A stretch of DNA of 64,000 nt from Dyadobacter luteus (GCF_003383615.1 NZ_QNUL01000007.1:1-64000), one strand, 5' to 3'. Numbered from the stretch's first letter, positions 42,901-53,006 are shown. A program made the numbers and translations. The notes: generated by a model not told the origin, from the letters alone.

Positions 42901-44577
42901 TTAGTTGTAACCAGGATTTTGTACAAACTCTGCTTTATTCTGCAGCACGTCAATTTCTACTCTTGGAATAGGTCGCAACAAATGGAATTCCTTCACATTC
43001 GGTGCCGCATCCAAATTGTATTTATTGAGTCTTTCCAAAAGTTTACCTGTTCTTTTCAGGTCAAACCAGCGGAGCTGTTCTCCAGCAAATTCTCTTGCTC
43101 TTTCATCCAGAATAAAATCCAGCGTGATATCAGATGCAGTAACTTTCATCTCCGCCACCTTACCGGGAAGTGCTGCCCTCTCGCGCAAAACATTGAGATA
43201 GGATGCAGCATTGGCAGTATTATTTAACTTCAAACTTGCCTCGGCAGCAATAAGATACATCTCCGCTAAACGGATTACGAATGCATCACGCTTGCTCACA
43301 ACCACATCCTTGCCGGCCCGGGAAGGATCCGCAAATTTGCGAAGGGCTGCAAAGCGGTGACGTGGTACAGTCGGTAATCCGCTCGACTGGTAGATATCAT
43401 TCGCATCAAAAATGGTATAGGGTTTAGATTTTCTGTAAGCTTCAGTAACCAGGCGTTTTGCTATAACAGCAATGGTGTCCCCCAAGGCAAACCCCTGCGG
43501 AAGTGTGGCAGGATCGTTGGCTCGCCATACCGTGCGGAAAGTTCCATTCCAGCGGGCATCTTTGGTCTCATCATACATGTCCAAAAGGTATTTCGAAGGC
43601 ATATACTGGATCAAAGGACGGCCTGTTTCCAGGTCATACTGCCAACCTTTGAGTCCTACAAAATTGGGCAGATAAAGCAAATGCCCGTGGTTGCCGCCCT
43701 CCCATAGCCAGAAATAGCCCAGGTCATCGTAACGGCCATAGTCATTCAGCGTATTGTTTTCAGAGTAGTTGACAAACCAGACCACTTCGCTATTCGTATT
43801 TCCATTGCTGTTTTCAATGTTCCACAAAGCGTAATAGTCGCTCATCAGCTTGTAATTGTAGTTTTTGATGACACGATCTGCCATGGTCAAAGCCTCGGTA
43901 TTCATGTTGCGGGTCAGGTACAACCGGGCAAGAAAGCCGGCTACTGCGGGCTCTGTAATACGACCGCCCTGGGGCGTAACAACACCTTGTAATTTACCAA
44001 GCGCTGATTCGAGGTCAGCAAAAATCAATTTATAAACCTCATCCACCGGAGCACGTAAGGCGGTCATTTCCGGTGCGGTCGTTTCCTCGGTTCTCAATGG
44101 AACTGCACCGAAAGTTTCAACAAGATGGTAATAATAAAACGCTCTCAGAAAACGTGCTTCGCCCTCTCTCTTTGTTTTTAATTCAGGAGAAAGCGCAGAC
44201 TCTCCTATACGGTTAATCGCGATGTTACAGGTGTTAATTCCTTTGAAAAAGCTCTTCCAGACAAAGAAAAGACCATCGTTAGTTGCCTGTAAATTAGGGT
44301 TATAATCATAAAAAGGATAAGAACCGGCAGCGGTATTGCCGTACAACATTTCGTCCGTTCCGGCCTCCGTCAGCAAATGCCCGATTACCTTTCCATACCA
44401 GATCCTGGTTGGCGCATAACAGGCATTCACGAGGCTTTCCATCCCTTCAGCGGTTTTATAGAAAGTGTCGCCGGTTACGGTATTATTGTTGGTCTCTTCC
44501 AGAAAATCTGAACAGGAGGAAAGCATGAAAGCAAACAGAAAAACAACTGTTGCCGCTGTATATTTAATAAGCTTCAT
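42901..44577 (-). CDS. SusD/RagB-family glycan-binding lipoprotein (pair 1)
   Basis: The 558-residue lipoprotein starts at the ATG at 44577 (a TTG three codons earlier is less likely) and is lipidated at Cys22 (MLSSC). SusD features include SDFLEETNNNTVT, NTCNIAINRIGE, ARFLRAFYYYHLVETFGAVPL, VIRLAEMYLIAAEASL and the C-terminal LLRPIPRVEIDVLQNKAEFVQNPGY, written here as LLRPIPRVEID then NPGY. It follows its SusC by 43 bases. It captures glycan fragments at the surface. Confidence 0.95.
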   Translation of the reverse strand: MKLIKYTAATVVFLFAFMLSSCSDFLEETNNNTVTGDTFYKTAEGMESLVNACYAPTRIWYGKVIGHLLTEAGTDEMLYGNTAAGSYPFYDYNPNLQATNDGLFFVWKSFFKGINTCNIAINRIGESALSPELKTKREGEARFLRAFYYYHLVETFGAVPLRTEETTAPEMTALRAPVDEVYKLIFADLESALGKLQGVVTPQGGRITEPAVAGFLARLYLTRNMNTEALTMADRVIKNYNYKLMSDYYALWNIENSNGNTNSEVVWFVNYSENNTLNDYGRYDDLGYFWLWEGGNHGHLLYLPNFVGLKGWQYDLETGRPLIQYMPSKYLLDMYDETKDARWNGTFRTVWRANDPATLPQGFALGDTIAVIAKRLVTEAYRKSKPYTIFDANDIYQSSGLPTVPRHRFAALRKFADPSRAGKDVVVSKRDAFVIRLAEMYLIAAEASLKLNNTANAASYLNVLRERAALPGKVAEMKVTASDITLDFILDERAREFAGEQLRWFDLKRTGKLLERLNKYNLDAAPNVKEFHLLRPIPRVEIDVLQNKAEFVQNPGYN

Positions 44578-44620
44578 ATCTGTCAAAATTAGATTTTATA
44601 CTGCTCTACAGATGTCTCTT

Positions 44621-47600
44621 TCAAAAATTAACATTCAGTCCTACAATCAGTTGCTTCGTAAGAGGATAATCCACTGAACCTCCGCGCTCAGGATCATAAT
44701 CTTTGATTTTACTGAAAGTCACAAAGTTTTTCGCCGTTCCATATATTGTCACACCATTCATCGGAGTCTTCTTCAGGATTGACGAAGGCAGGCTGTAACT
44801 CAATCTTATATCTTTGATTTTCCAGAAAGATCCGTCCACATATTTAAGCGTCGACAAAAACTGATCTGTTCTGCTGATCCATGGTCTCGGATAGGAATTG
44901 GTAGGATTCTCCGGCGTCCAGTAATCTACAACTGCCGTTGTTCCTCCGGGGTAGTAATAGCCGTAGTAATCACTGGCAATAGTTTGTCCTACTCTTGCAT
45001 ATACCAGTACGGAAAGGCTAAGATTTTTATAGGTAAAGTTGTTTGTAATTCCCCCACTCCACTTCGGCGATGCCTGTCCGAGCACTACTCTGTCGTCGCT
45101 GGCAGTGATTTTACCATCATTATTCTGATCCTTTACCTTGATCTCACCCGGCAGTTTATTGTATTTCTGAGCTTCTTCCTTTTCGGCAGTCTGCCATATT
45201 CCTGTCTTCTCATAATCGTAGAAGACACGAAGCGGCTTTCCTACAAACCAGGCTTTTGAAACATCATTTCCACCGGTACTCAATGCAACGATCTGCTCTT
45301 TGAAAGTGGCAAAATTGATGTCAGTGGTCCAGGTGAATTTATTGGATGCATAATTTCTTGTTGAGACGATCACATCTATTCCGCGTGTTTTCGTCTTTCC
45401 TACATTATCTACCGTTGTACTGAAACCGGTAAGTGAAGGCAGGATTCTGTCCATCAGCAAATCTTTCGTATTAGTCTGATACGCATCAACGGAACCCACT
45501 ATACGATTAGCAAAAAATCCAAAATCCAGCGCAAAGTTGACTGTACCGGTTTTCTCCCAGCTCAGGTTTTTGTTAGCAAGTAATTTAGGCCAGTAACCGA
45601 ATGCCGGCGTCTCATCAAATGAAAATGCTACACGACTCAAACCACCCTGTGTTTGGTAGGCTGCAATCGCACTGTTTCCGGAAACACCATAACTTACACG
45701 AAGCTTCAGATCCGACAAGGTATTCCCGCTACCGGAAAGAAATGGTTCTTCCATAATTCGCCATGCGGCTGCCACCGAAGGAAAGTACGCCCATTTGTGT
45801 CCATCTGCCAGTACAGAAGCCCCGTCACTTCTCAGAGATGCTGTCAGCAGATAGCGGTCTTTAAATTTGTAGTTTACTCTTCCAAAAAAGGACGCCAGTG
45901 CACTTTCCGTCAAACTGCTTTTGGTAATAATGTCTTTTGTATTCGTTCCCAGGTTATAAAACAGAGAAGACGAAAACGGCTGATCTTTGCCTTCGCCTGA
46001 AAAATTCATGTAACGGTAACTGATCATACTCGTTCCCAACATTGCGTTAAAAGAATGGTTGCCTGCATCTTTCGAATAGTTCAGTACATTTTCCCACGTC
46101 CAGCTTCTGTTTTTCAGATCGACAAGTGCAGAACGGGAGTAACCGTTGTTAACTCCCGCCAATGTTGTATTCGCACCTTCGAAAATTCCCTGCTGACTGT
46201 TAAACAGGTCCAGTCCAAAACTCGATTTTACTGACAGGTTTTTGACAATAGCCCACTCCGCAAAACCCAGCATAAAAACTCTGCTGCTTGTCGTTTTATT
46301 GGAATAGTTATCAAGACTTTCGTCCAAAAGAGGATTAAGTGCCAGCGATCCCGGAAACGGCATTCTGTTGATCGAACCATCTTCATTATACGGAATACCC
46401 AAAGTTGAATTTTTGATCAGGTTCCAGAAACTGGTATTCCGGCGTTGCTGTGTGGATGAGTTAAAGTTTAAAACCATTCCTAATTTCACATTGTCCAATA
46501 CCTGATGATCCAGGTTCAAATGCTGTATAAACCTCCTCAGCTGATCGTGACGCATAGAGCCTTTCTCATTAAAGTATTCTGATGACAATCTGAATTTTGT
46601 CTTTTCGTTCCCTCCTGATATCGCCAGGTGATTGTTCTGAACCATGCCTTTATGGAGCATCAGTCCTGCCCAGTCGGTATCCACACCAGCATTGATATTA
46701 TCCATTGCCACATTAAAAATCGTAGCATCATCGGCCGGACTGTTCCATTGCCCGTTGGCTCTGTAGGCCTCGCGGGTAATGGCTACAAACTGATCCGTGT
46801 TCGTTACACGCTGGTAGTTTGTCGGATTGTTGATCCCTATATAATTGTTGAATTCGATTTTGGTTTTACCGGCTTTTCCACTTTTGGAAGTAATTAAAAT
46901 AACGCCATTTGCACCTCTTGAACCATAAATAGCAGTAGAAGAAGCGTCTTTCAGTACTTCGATGGATGCAATGTCATTGGGGTTAATATCAATATAGGAG
47001 CCATATTGTATACCGTCCACAAGAATCAACGGCTGATTGGAAGCATTCAAAGAACGATTCCCTCTGATCGTGAAATTCATAGCAGCCCCGCTTTCTCCGC
47101 TGGCACGGGTAAGATCCATACCAGCCACTTTGCCTTGCAGGGTTTCAAGTACATTGGTAACCGGGGTGGAGGTAATCTGTGATTCCTTGATAGATACGAC
47201 CGAACCTGTGAGATCCGCCTTCTTCACCTGACCATAACCTACCACCACCACTTCATCCAATTTGCTGATATCGGGTTGTAGTGTCACATCCAGCACCGAC
47301 TGCTTTCCCACTGCCACCTCCTGACTGTTATAGCCTACAAAAGAGAATGTTAGTATCGTTTCGTCGTTCTCTACACCCAGTTTAAAACGTCCTTTGTCAT
47401 CGGATATCGTTCCGGTTTGAGTCCCTTTGATGATCACACTCACACCCGGCAACACTTCACCTTTCTCATCCTTTACCAAGCCTGTGATCTGGCGCAGCAT
47501 CGCCGGATTTTCAGGAAGGAGCGTTTCTGCCTCGCCTACCTGTTTGCTATCCAGGATAATTTGCCCATTGATGATTTTGTAAGTAAGCTGAAGCGGGGGC

Positions 47601-47929
47601 AACAGTTCCTTCAATACGTCGGACAATCTGGCTTTTTTCAGTTCAATACTGACGGGGCGTTCGGACCCGATGTTACGTGAGCTGTATACAAACTTTACAC
47701 CGGTCTGCTTTTCGATACTTCCCAGAACAGTACGTAATGGCGCCTTTTCGGCATGAACAGACACGGAAAGATTCAGCAGCTCCTGAGCTGTAACAATATG
47801 CGCTCTGGAAACTCCGGCGAATACAATCAAAATAAAAAGCTGATAAACAGAAAGCTTCATAATTGTAAAAAAAATAAGCGCATAGCGGTCATCCACCCAT
47901 ACCGATTGGGTTGAGTTATTTTTTTTCAT
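44621..47929 (-). CDS. SusC-family TonB-dependent transducer with STN domain (pair 1)
   Basis: The 1102-residue protein starts at 47929 (MKKNNSTQSV) with a long signal region to about residue 49. An STN (secretin/TonB short N-terminal) domain (about 52-115: LRTVLGSIEKQTGVKFVYS) is followed by a carboxypeptidase-like domain, the SusC motif VVVGYGQVKKADLTGSVVS, a plug with IEVLKDASSTAIYGSRGANGV, and the barrel. The STN domain contacts a FecR anti-sigma factor when ligand binds, which fits the FecR/FecI genes directly upstream. It thus both imports glycan fragments and signals their presence. Signal length and the second Met at residue 24 leave the exact start open. Confidence 0.96.
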   Translation of the reverse strand: MKKNNSTQSVWVDDRYALIFFTIMKLSVYQLFILIVFAGVSRAHIVTAQELLNLSVSVHAEKAPLRTVLGSIEKQTGVKFVYSSRNIGSERPVSIELKKARLSDVLKELLPPLQLTYKIINGQIILDSKQVGEAETLLPENPAMLRQITGLVKDEKGEVLPGVSVIIKGTQTGTISDDKGRFKLGVENDETILTFSFVGYNSQEVAVGKQSVLDVTLQPDISKLDEVVVVGYGQVKKADLTGSVVSIKESQITSTPVTNVLETLQGKVAGMDLTRASGESGAAMNFTIRGNRSLNASNQPLILVDGIQYGSYIDINPNDIASIEVLKDASSTAIYGSRGANGVILITSKSGKAGKTKIEFNNYIGINNPTNYQRVTNTDQFVAITREAYRANGQWNSPADDATIFNVAMDNINAGVDTDWAGLMLHKGMVQNNHLAISGGNEKTKFRLSSEYFNEKGSMRHDQLRRFIQHLNLDHQVLDNVKLGMVLNFNSSTQQRRNTSFWNLIKNSTLGIPYNEDGSINRMPFPGSLALNPLLDESLDNYSNKTTSSRVFMLGFAEWAIVKNLSVKSSFGLDLFNSQQGIFEGANTTLAGVNNGYSRSALVDLKNRSWTWENVLNYSKDAGNHSFNAMLGTSMISYRYMNFSGEGKDQPFSSSLFYNLGTNTKDIITKSSLTESALASFFGRVNYKFKDRYLLTASLRSDGASVLADGHKWAYFPSVAAAWRIMEEPFLSGSGNTLSDLKLRVSYGVSGNSAIAAYQTQGGLSRVAFSFDETPAFGYWPKLLANKNLSWEKTGTVNFALDFGFFANRIVGSVDAYQTNTKDLLMDRILPSLTGFSTTVDNVGKTKTRGIDVIVSTRNYASNKFTWTTDINFATFKEQIVALSTGGNDVSKAWFVGKPLRVFYDYEKTGIWQTAEKEEAQKYNKLPGEIKVKDQNNDGKITASDDRVVLGQASPKWSGGITNNFTYKNLSLSVLVYARVGQTIASDYYGYYYPGGTTAVVDYWTPENPTNSYPRPWISRTDQFLSTLKYVDGSFWKIKDIRLSYSLPSSILKKTPMNGVTIYGTAKNFVTFSKIKDYDPERGGSVDYPLTKQLIVGLNVNF

Positions 47930-48043
47930 AACTTTAAATGTTTTGTTCAAACCATCAAAATTTTGACAAAATCTCCCTGTTCTGCTGACCGGCAAAGTCA
48001 GCGGAGTTCAACGGATTTCCGGGAATTTCAGGGGAAACACAAG

Positions 48044-48077
48044 GCTGATCATGGGGCAAACATGGTCAGCTTTTTTT
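48044..48077 (+). terminator. Plus-strand terminator-like hairpin between FecR and SusC genes
   Basis: GCTGATCATG (48044-48053) pairs with CATGGTCAGC (48061-48070), followed by seven T on the plus strand. All nearby genes are on the minus strand, so it is oriented against them; a second small hairpin GCTGAC/GTCAGC lies at 47984-48002. Confidence 0.55.
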
Positions 48078-48130
48078 ATTTCATGGAAATGTCATTACAT
48101 AGGCATTGTTCATTTAAAAATACTGTCAGA

Positions 48131-49150
48131 TCATTGCATGTGAGCACATCCTTCACCTCCGATTCGGATCACTGTTCCTTGTCTGGCATAATGTGTTTTA
48201 GTGGCCGCGCAAATCATATCCAGCTGCTGATATAATGTAAAGCCAGCCAGACTCGCCGTTAACGGACAATCTTTAATTTTCTCTTTTTCTAATTGTATAT
48301 CAATACCGTACGCCTTTTCCAAAACAGCAACAACGGCAGATAAAGGCTGATCCTGAAACTCGAATACAAGCATTTCCTTTTCAGTTTTTTCTTCCTGAAT
48401 AAGCTTTGGAATTTCTACCAATCCTGCCGTCAGCGATTTTTCAACTTCTTCGTAAACCGCTTTCTGATTAGGCGTGATCACAAGCTCTTCATTTTTTTCC
48501 GCCGACTTTCTGAAAACCGCAACCCTGCCCGTAACCACCTCCACCGACACCTCACTTGCATTTTGACCGGCTTTTACAAAAAAACTGGTTCCTAATACCT
48601 TGGTGACAACGTTCCCTGTGTAAACGTAAAACGGTCTGGCTGGCATTTTTTCTACCTTAAAAAAGGCATCTCCGGAAAGATACACCTCACGCTTATCACC
48701 ATCCTGCTGTATTCTGTATTCAACAGAGGCTTTGGGAGAAAGTTTTACTTCGCTGCCATCCGGCAATGTCACAGTTATCTCTTTGGTTGAATTGTTGACC
48801 CTGGTTTCCCATCCAATCTTGCCAAACAAACCATCTCCCGGCAGTTGCTTCTCTTTTATTCCTATAAATACTCCTATCAGAATCACCACCGATGCAGCAA
48901 TGCCCAGCCAGCGATAGACAGGCAATTTTCTGCTCATTTCTACAGAATCCGATTCTTCATTGTCTCTGATCTGTCCCTGAATCGCCTTCCACAAAGTGGG
49001 TTCCAGAGAATCTAAATCAGTGTCCTCCAAAGGTTCACGCTCCTCATTGCGGGTAATGGCGTACCAATGCTCCACAAATAACCTCTCCTCTTCGGTACAG
49101 GTACCTTCGTCGTATTTCTTCAGTAAATGAGAAAATTCTTTCCGGCTCAT
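48131..49150 (-). CDS. FecR-family anti-sigma factor
   Basis: The 339-residue protein has a cytoplasmic N-terminal region (about 1-78) that binds the sigma factor, one transmembrane helix (about 81-98), and a periplasmic FecR domain (TVTLPDGSEVKLSPKASVEY, YLSGDAFFKV, VLGTSFFVKA). A C-terminal DUF4974-type domain (LVFEFQDQPLSAVVAVLEKAYGI, written here as FEFQDQPLSAVVAVLEKAYG) should contact the STN domain of SusC pair 1. It keeps FecI inactive until ligand binds. It lies between the sigma factor and the SusC gene. Confidence 0.95.
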   Translation of the reverse strand: MSRKEFSHLLKKYDEGTCTEEERLFVEHWYAITRNEEREPLEDTDLDSLEPTLWKAIQGQIRDNEESDSVEMSRKLPVYRWLGIAASVVILIGVFIGIKEKQLPGDGLFGKIGWETRVNNSTKEITVTLPDGSEVKLSPKASVEYRIQQDGDKREVYLSGDAFFKVEKMPARPFYVYTGNVVTKVLGTSFFVKAGQNASEVSVEVVTGRVAVFRKSAEKNEELVITPNQKAVYEEVEKSLTAGLVEIPKLIQEEKTEKEMLVFEFQDQPLSAVVAVLEKAYGIDIQLEKEKIKDCPLTASLAGFTLYQQLDMICAATKTHYARQGTVIRIGGEGCAHMQ

Positions 49151-49282
49151 TGAGATTTATTCGCTTCTGAATACATGACAGCAAAGTCCGTCACCGACCG
49201 CAAATGATTTAATTAAATATCAAAAAGTTTATATAAAAAGACATCGATAGAATTACATCTCTACGATTTATCCAATAAAAAT

Positions 49283-49858
49283 TTATTTTAATCTTAAAAC
49301 AATCAACAGAAGAACCAGATATTCCTGAAAAAACGGTTTCAATGCTTTTAGCGCATGACTGATATGATATTCCACCGTGCGCTCCGAGATTTGTAACTGC
49401 GAGGAAATTTCCCGCGCAGATTTAAATTCAAACCGGTTCAGAATAAATATCTCTCTGGTTTTGTCAGGAAGCTCTTTCACCTGCCTGTTCACTGAGGACA
49501 CCAAATCATTGAAAGCAACCTGATGATCGGTGTTATAATCCATCGACGGTGATGACTGCACGTGTACCACATACTTTTCCTTCACCAGCCGGCTCCGGAA
49601 AACATTGATGATAGAATGCCTTAAAGAGCTAGTCAGATATGCCTGTGGGTTCTCCACAAATATGCTATGCCGGTTCTCCCATAGCTTTACAAACAAATCC
49701 TGCACAACATCTTCAGGGTTGTCTGTGGAAGGCAGCTTGTTATGAGCAATAACTAGTAACCTTTTCCAATGACGCAGATATATCTCCTGAAAAGCCACTT
49801 CGTCGTCGGCTCTCAGGAGATTAAATAATGCTGTATCGCCCAGGTTCTTGTAGTCCAT
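49283..49858 (-). CDS. ECF RNA polymerase sigma factor (FecI-like)
   Basis: The 191-residue sigma-70 family protein has region 2 (AFQEIYLRHWKRLLVIAHNKL region, with NPEDVVQDLFVKLWENR) and region 4 (LPDKTREIFILNRFE, SSQLQISERTVEYHISHALK). With the FecR protein 132 bases downstream and the STN-containing SusC it forms a cell-surface signalling system that switches on the locus. The hydrophobic tail LVLLLIVLRLK is slightly unusual. Confidence 0.95.
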   Translation of the reverse strand: MDYKNLGDTALFNLLRADDEVAFQEIYLRHWKRLLVIAHNKLPSTDNPEDVVQDLFVKLWENRHSIFVENPQAYLTSSLRHSIINVFRSRLVKEKYVVHVQSSPSMDYNTDHQVAFNDLVSSVNRQVKELPDKTREIFILNRFEFKSAREISSQLQISERTVEYHISHALKALKPFFQEYLVLLLIVLRLK

Positions 49859-50046
49859 TTCGCTTTGCCTAAGAAACAGTTAACAAAAAATGAAAATTAT
49901 ATTATGGAAAGTATAAATAATATCAAATCAAGATTCCATATCAATTTGCATCCATTTTTGCTATTGAATCACCAGTAAAGCAGGGTAAAACAAAATTTAC
50001 TCTTTAAAACTTATAAAAAATTTATTTCTTTCTGTATTCTGTTTGG

Positions 50047-51036
50047 CTATCGTTTTCCAGAGGGGAAAACTTTATTCATAAAATCCTTGATGGCGACCAA
50101 TGTAGGCTCAAACCATGGGTTGAAAAACATGAATGTATGCGGTGCATCAGGAAAAGATTTGATGGTGTTATAGGTACCATGTCCGTCCAGCACTTTAATA
50201 AAATCCGTTCGCCCCGCATGCATCCTGTCGACAGAACTGTTAATAAAAATGGTAGGCGGCGTACTACTGCCAACGTGAGCCAACGGAGACGCTTCCTCCC
50301 AGATCTCACGCCGTTCTGCTTTTGAATAGCCAAACCAATAGGTTCCTGCCGAAATGGATTTACTGTCATTCCCTTCTCCCGATTCCGGGTGAACGAAGGA
50401 AAGAGTACCGTCTATATCTATCACCGCCTGAACAGTACTTGGATACTTTGCATTTTCAGGATCGGGACCGTCATACTTTTTATTGCCGTTGGTAGCACCG
50501 GTAAATGCAGCCAGCTCACCTCCGGCAGAAAACCCGAGGATCGCAATACGCGCGGGGTCGATACCGTATTGAGCTGCATTGGCTTTGATCCAGCGAACGG
50601 CCGCTTTCACATCATACACCGCTGCCGGGTACAAAGCTTCGGTTGATAACCGGTAGTCGGCGGTGATCGCAATAAAACCCTTATCTGCCAGGCGACGGGC
50701 AAGCGTAGCGTTATGCGTACGGTCACCGGAACGCCAACCACCACCGTGAATCATCAGTATGGCAGGCGCCTTGGCTTGTTTTTCTCTTTTCCTGTAAATG
50801 TCAAGCAAAAGCTTTCGGTCTTTATTAATGGTACGATAAGGCACGTTGCGAAGCACGGTCACGCTGGCGGGCATAGTGGAATCTGCCAGGGTAATCGAAG
50901 GATGGTATTTTAATTCCTTCTGATAGGATCCTGCCACCGTAAAGCTGGTATCAGGCACTCCCGATGGCTGAATCTGCGCAAGAGCTGGTAATGAACCTGC
51001 TACCAAGGCAATCGTCCAAAAGCGTTTTCTTAACAT
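50047..51036 (-). CDS. Secreted alpha/beta-hydrolase esterase (BD-FAE-like)
   Basis: The 329-residue enzyme has a signal peptide (1-20, ending ALA). The oxyanion motif HGGGW (97-101), nucleophile Ser170 in GFSAGGE, a late Asp in NSSVDRMH and a His in DAPHTF make the catalytic triad. This set matches the feruloyl/acetyl esterases of Bacteroidota carbohydrate loci. Placed directly after the pectinesterase, 25 bases away, it most likely removes acetyl groups from pectin. Substrate assignment is by context. Confidence 0.88.
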   Translation of the reverse strand: MLRKRFWTIALVAGSLPALAQIQPSGVPDTSFTVAGSYQKELKYHPSITLADSTMPASVTVLRNVPYRTINKDRKLLLDIYRKREKQAKAPAILMIHGGGWRSGDRTHNATLARRLADKGFIAITADYRLSTEALYPAAVYDVKAAVRWIKANAAQYGIDPARIAILGFSAGGELAAFTGATNGNKKYDGPDPENAKYPSTVQAVIDIDGTLSFVHPESGEGNDSKSISAGTYWFGYSKAERREIWEEASPLAHVGSSTPPTIFINSSVDRMHAGRTDFIKVLDGHGTYNTIKSFPDAPHTFMFFNPWFEPTLVAIKDFMNKVFPSGKR

Positions 51037-51061
51037 CGTATTGATCGTGTAAAGTGGATAA

Positions 51062-52075
51062 TCAAAGTGTTTTGGGGTCCCAGCCGGAGAAAATATTCTG
51101 CAAGGTATACTTTGCTCTTTCTGCCTTGGTAAGTTGTTTTGACCAGCTTACACGTGTCTTGGGACTAGCACCGGGCCCAGTACTATTGTATTCAGCATAG
51201 AACGTAGTTTTCTCTTTTTCAGGAAACATTTTATCACCCTTCCACGGATCCCAGCCTTCTTTCACAATATGCGCTCCCAATTCAGTATCAATAAACACCG
51301 TTTTGCAATACGGACGCCACGGTCTGCCCAGATAAACCTTCGTTGCTTCCTCAGCCGCAGTAAGTTTACAATTGAAAAACACATAACCGAATGGCTGTTT
51401 TTGGGTTGTCGAAGCGGCTGTTACATAGGAGTTGGACAAACTTTTGATCTCGCAGTTACTGAAAACGACGGTTGCCTCTCCGAAAAGAAAATCGGTAGTA
51501 CCAGTGATCAGGCAGTCTTTGAAATAGTTACGCCCATCTTTGGAAGTATATAATGTATCCTGATTACCCAGAATATTACAGTTACTTACCACAATTCTGT
51601 CCGCTTCGGTGGCCAGTGCAACGGCCTGCCCTACTCTTCCTGCGGTATTCTCAATAGTCAGGTTTTGCAGCACGCAGTCATTTGCCTGAACAAGTACCGT
51701 ATAAGAAGTGTAGGTACTGTATTTTGCATTTTGTGTAAAATCCTTGCCCGGAAAATCTTTACCGGAATAATCATTTCCTGTAATAATGGTTGACTCTTTA
51801 CTTTCACCGATCAGAGCGATATTTTTCTTCCAGGCAGGTATCACGAGTTTTTCTTTATACGTACCTTTTTTGATGCTGATGACAGCCTTAATCTCCGAAT
51901 GATCTCTGACCGCATTCACAGCTTCCTGAATGGTAGTGTAGTCACCGCTGCCATCCTGAGCAACTGTAAATTTCTGTTCAACAACCTGAACCTGCGCCAA
52001 CGAAGCGCTCCAAAGCAATACCGAGGCAAATAGGAAGCCTACTTTTTTAAACATATTAGTTTGATTTGTTTTCAT
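51062..52075 (-). CDS. Pectinesterase (carbohydrate esterase family 8)
   Basis: The 337-residue enzyme removes methyl esters from homogalacturonan. It has a signal peptide and a right-handed beta-helix with the CE8 active site: Gln150 in GRVGQAVAL, Gln172 and Asp173 in GNQDTLY, Asp195 in TTDFLFG and Arg251 in YLGRPWRPY (numbering from the start at 52075). The length is typical. The start at 52075 overlaps the preceding esterase gene by 20 bases; an in-frame ATG at 52054 would remove the overlap. It is the clearest evidence that this locus targets pectin. Confidence 0.96.
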   Translation of the reverse strand: MKTNQTNMFKKVGFLFASVLLWSASLAQVQVVEQKFTVAQDGSGDYTTIQEAVNAVRDHSEIKAVISIKKGTYKEKLVIPAWKKNIALIGESKESTIITGNDYSGKDFPGKDFTQNAKYSTYTSYTVLVQANDCVLQNLTIENTAGRVGQAVALATEADRIVVSNCNILGNQDTLYTSKDGRNYFKDCLITGTTDFLFGEATVVFSNCEIKSLSNSYVTAASTTQKQPFGYVFFNCKLTAAEEATKVYLGRPWRPYCKTVFIDTELGAHIVKEGWDPWKGDKMFPEKEKTTFYAEYNSTGPGASPKTRVSWSKQLTKAERAKYTLQNIFSGWDPKTL

Positions 52076-53006
52076 TGATAATACCGATTTCCGTAAGCCA
52101 TGCCTCGCAAAGAGAAGTCCAGAGATTGGTTGATCCCGGATTATTTCTGAGTGCTATGGCGTGTCCGCCCTGATTAAATATATGCAAACTGGAAGGAATC
52201 TGATGATCCAGCAATGCCTGATAAAATAACATACTATTTTGAGGCGAAACGGCCTTATCGTTAAATGCATGTACCAGAAAAGCCGGCGGTGTATTTTTGG
52301 TAACCTGCTTATGCAAAGAATACTGATTAACCAATGCCTCCGACGGAGACGGTCCCAAAAGATTATCGCGGCTTCCTTTGTGTGCGTATTTACCTAAATC
52401 TATGACCGGAGATATCAACAACATAAAATCTGGGCGGAATTTAAACTGATCGTGACTATCGTTGTTTTTTGAGAAATCAGTTTCAAAAGTGCCCAAAGTA
52501 GCTGCCAGATGCCCGCCTGCTGATGTTCCCAATACACCTATTTTATTCGGATCGATACCCCACTGATCCGCATGGGCGCGTATCATCCGCATCGCACGCT
52601 GTGCATCCTGCAAAGGTGCTTTTTCCCTTTCTTTCAAATCCGGAGAAAGTGGCAATCGGTGATCAAGTACGAACGCATTAATTCCCAGTGTATTGAACCA
52701 CTTGGCCAACTGAAAACCACTGATATTGAATGATAAATGGTGATAACCTCCGCCGGGAATGATCAGTACCGCCGCCCTTTTATTCTCTTGCACCGAAGTA
52801 AAAAAAGCATGTATACGGGGATTTACCACCTGAAACAGACGCTCGTTATTGATACTGTCTTTCTGACTCAGGCCTTTTGAGTTCGGCAACTTCCCCTGCG
52901 GCCACAATGGAATCACCTCCTGTGCAGATATATCGAAGCTCAGAAACAGATAGAAACAAAAGACAAATACAGCTTTTACAATTGATTGTACACTTATATG
53001 ATTCAT
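52056..53006 (-). CDS. Secreted alpha/beta-hydrolase esterase (acetylxylan/pectin acetylesterase-like)
   Basis: The 316-residue enzyme starts at 53006 with a signal peptide ending ISAQ. Its oxyanion segment PGGGYHHL (84-91), nucleophile Ser162 in GTSAGGHLA, Asp in AFNDKAV and His in GGHAIA give a complete triad of the Axe1/BD-FAE type. It is the first gene of the run esterase-pectinesterase-esterase and overlaps the pectinesterase frame. Deacetylation of pectin or hemicellulose is the likely job; the longer frame to 53066 has no better signal. Confidence 0.87.
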   Translation of the reverse strand: MNHISVQSIVKAVFVFCFYLFLSFDISAQEVIPLWPQGKLPNSKGLSQKDSINNERLFQVVNPRIHAFFTSVQENKRAAVLIIPGGGYHHLSFNISGFQLAKWFNTLGINAFVLDHRLPLSPDLKEREKAPLQDAQRAMRMIRAHADQWGIDPNKIGVLGTSAGGHLAATLGTFETDFSKNNDSHDQFKFRPDFMLLISPVIDLGKYAHKGSRDNLLGPSPSEALVNQYSLHKQVTKNTPPAFLVHAFNDKAVSPQNSMLFYQALLDHQIPSSLHIFNQGGHAIALRNNPGSTNLWTSLCEAWLTEIGIINENKSN

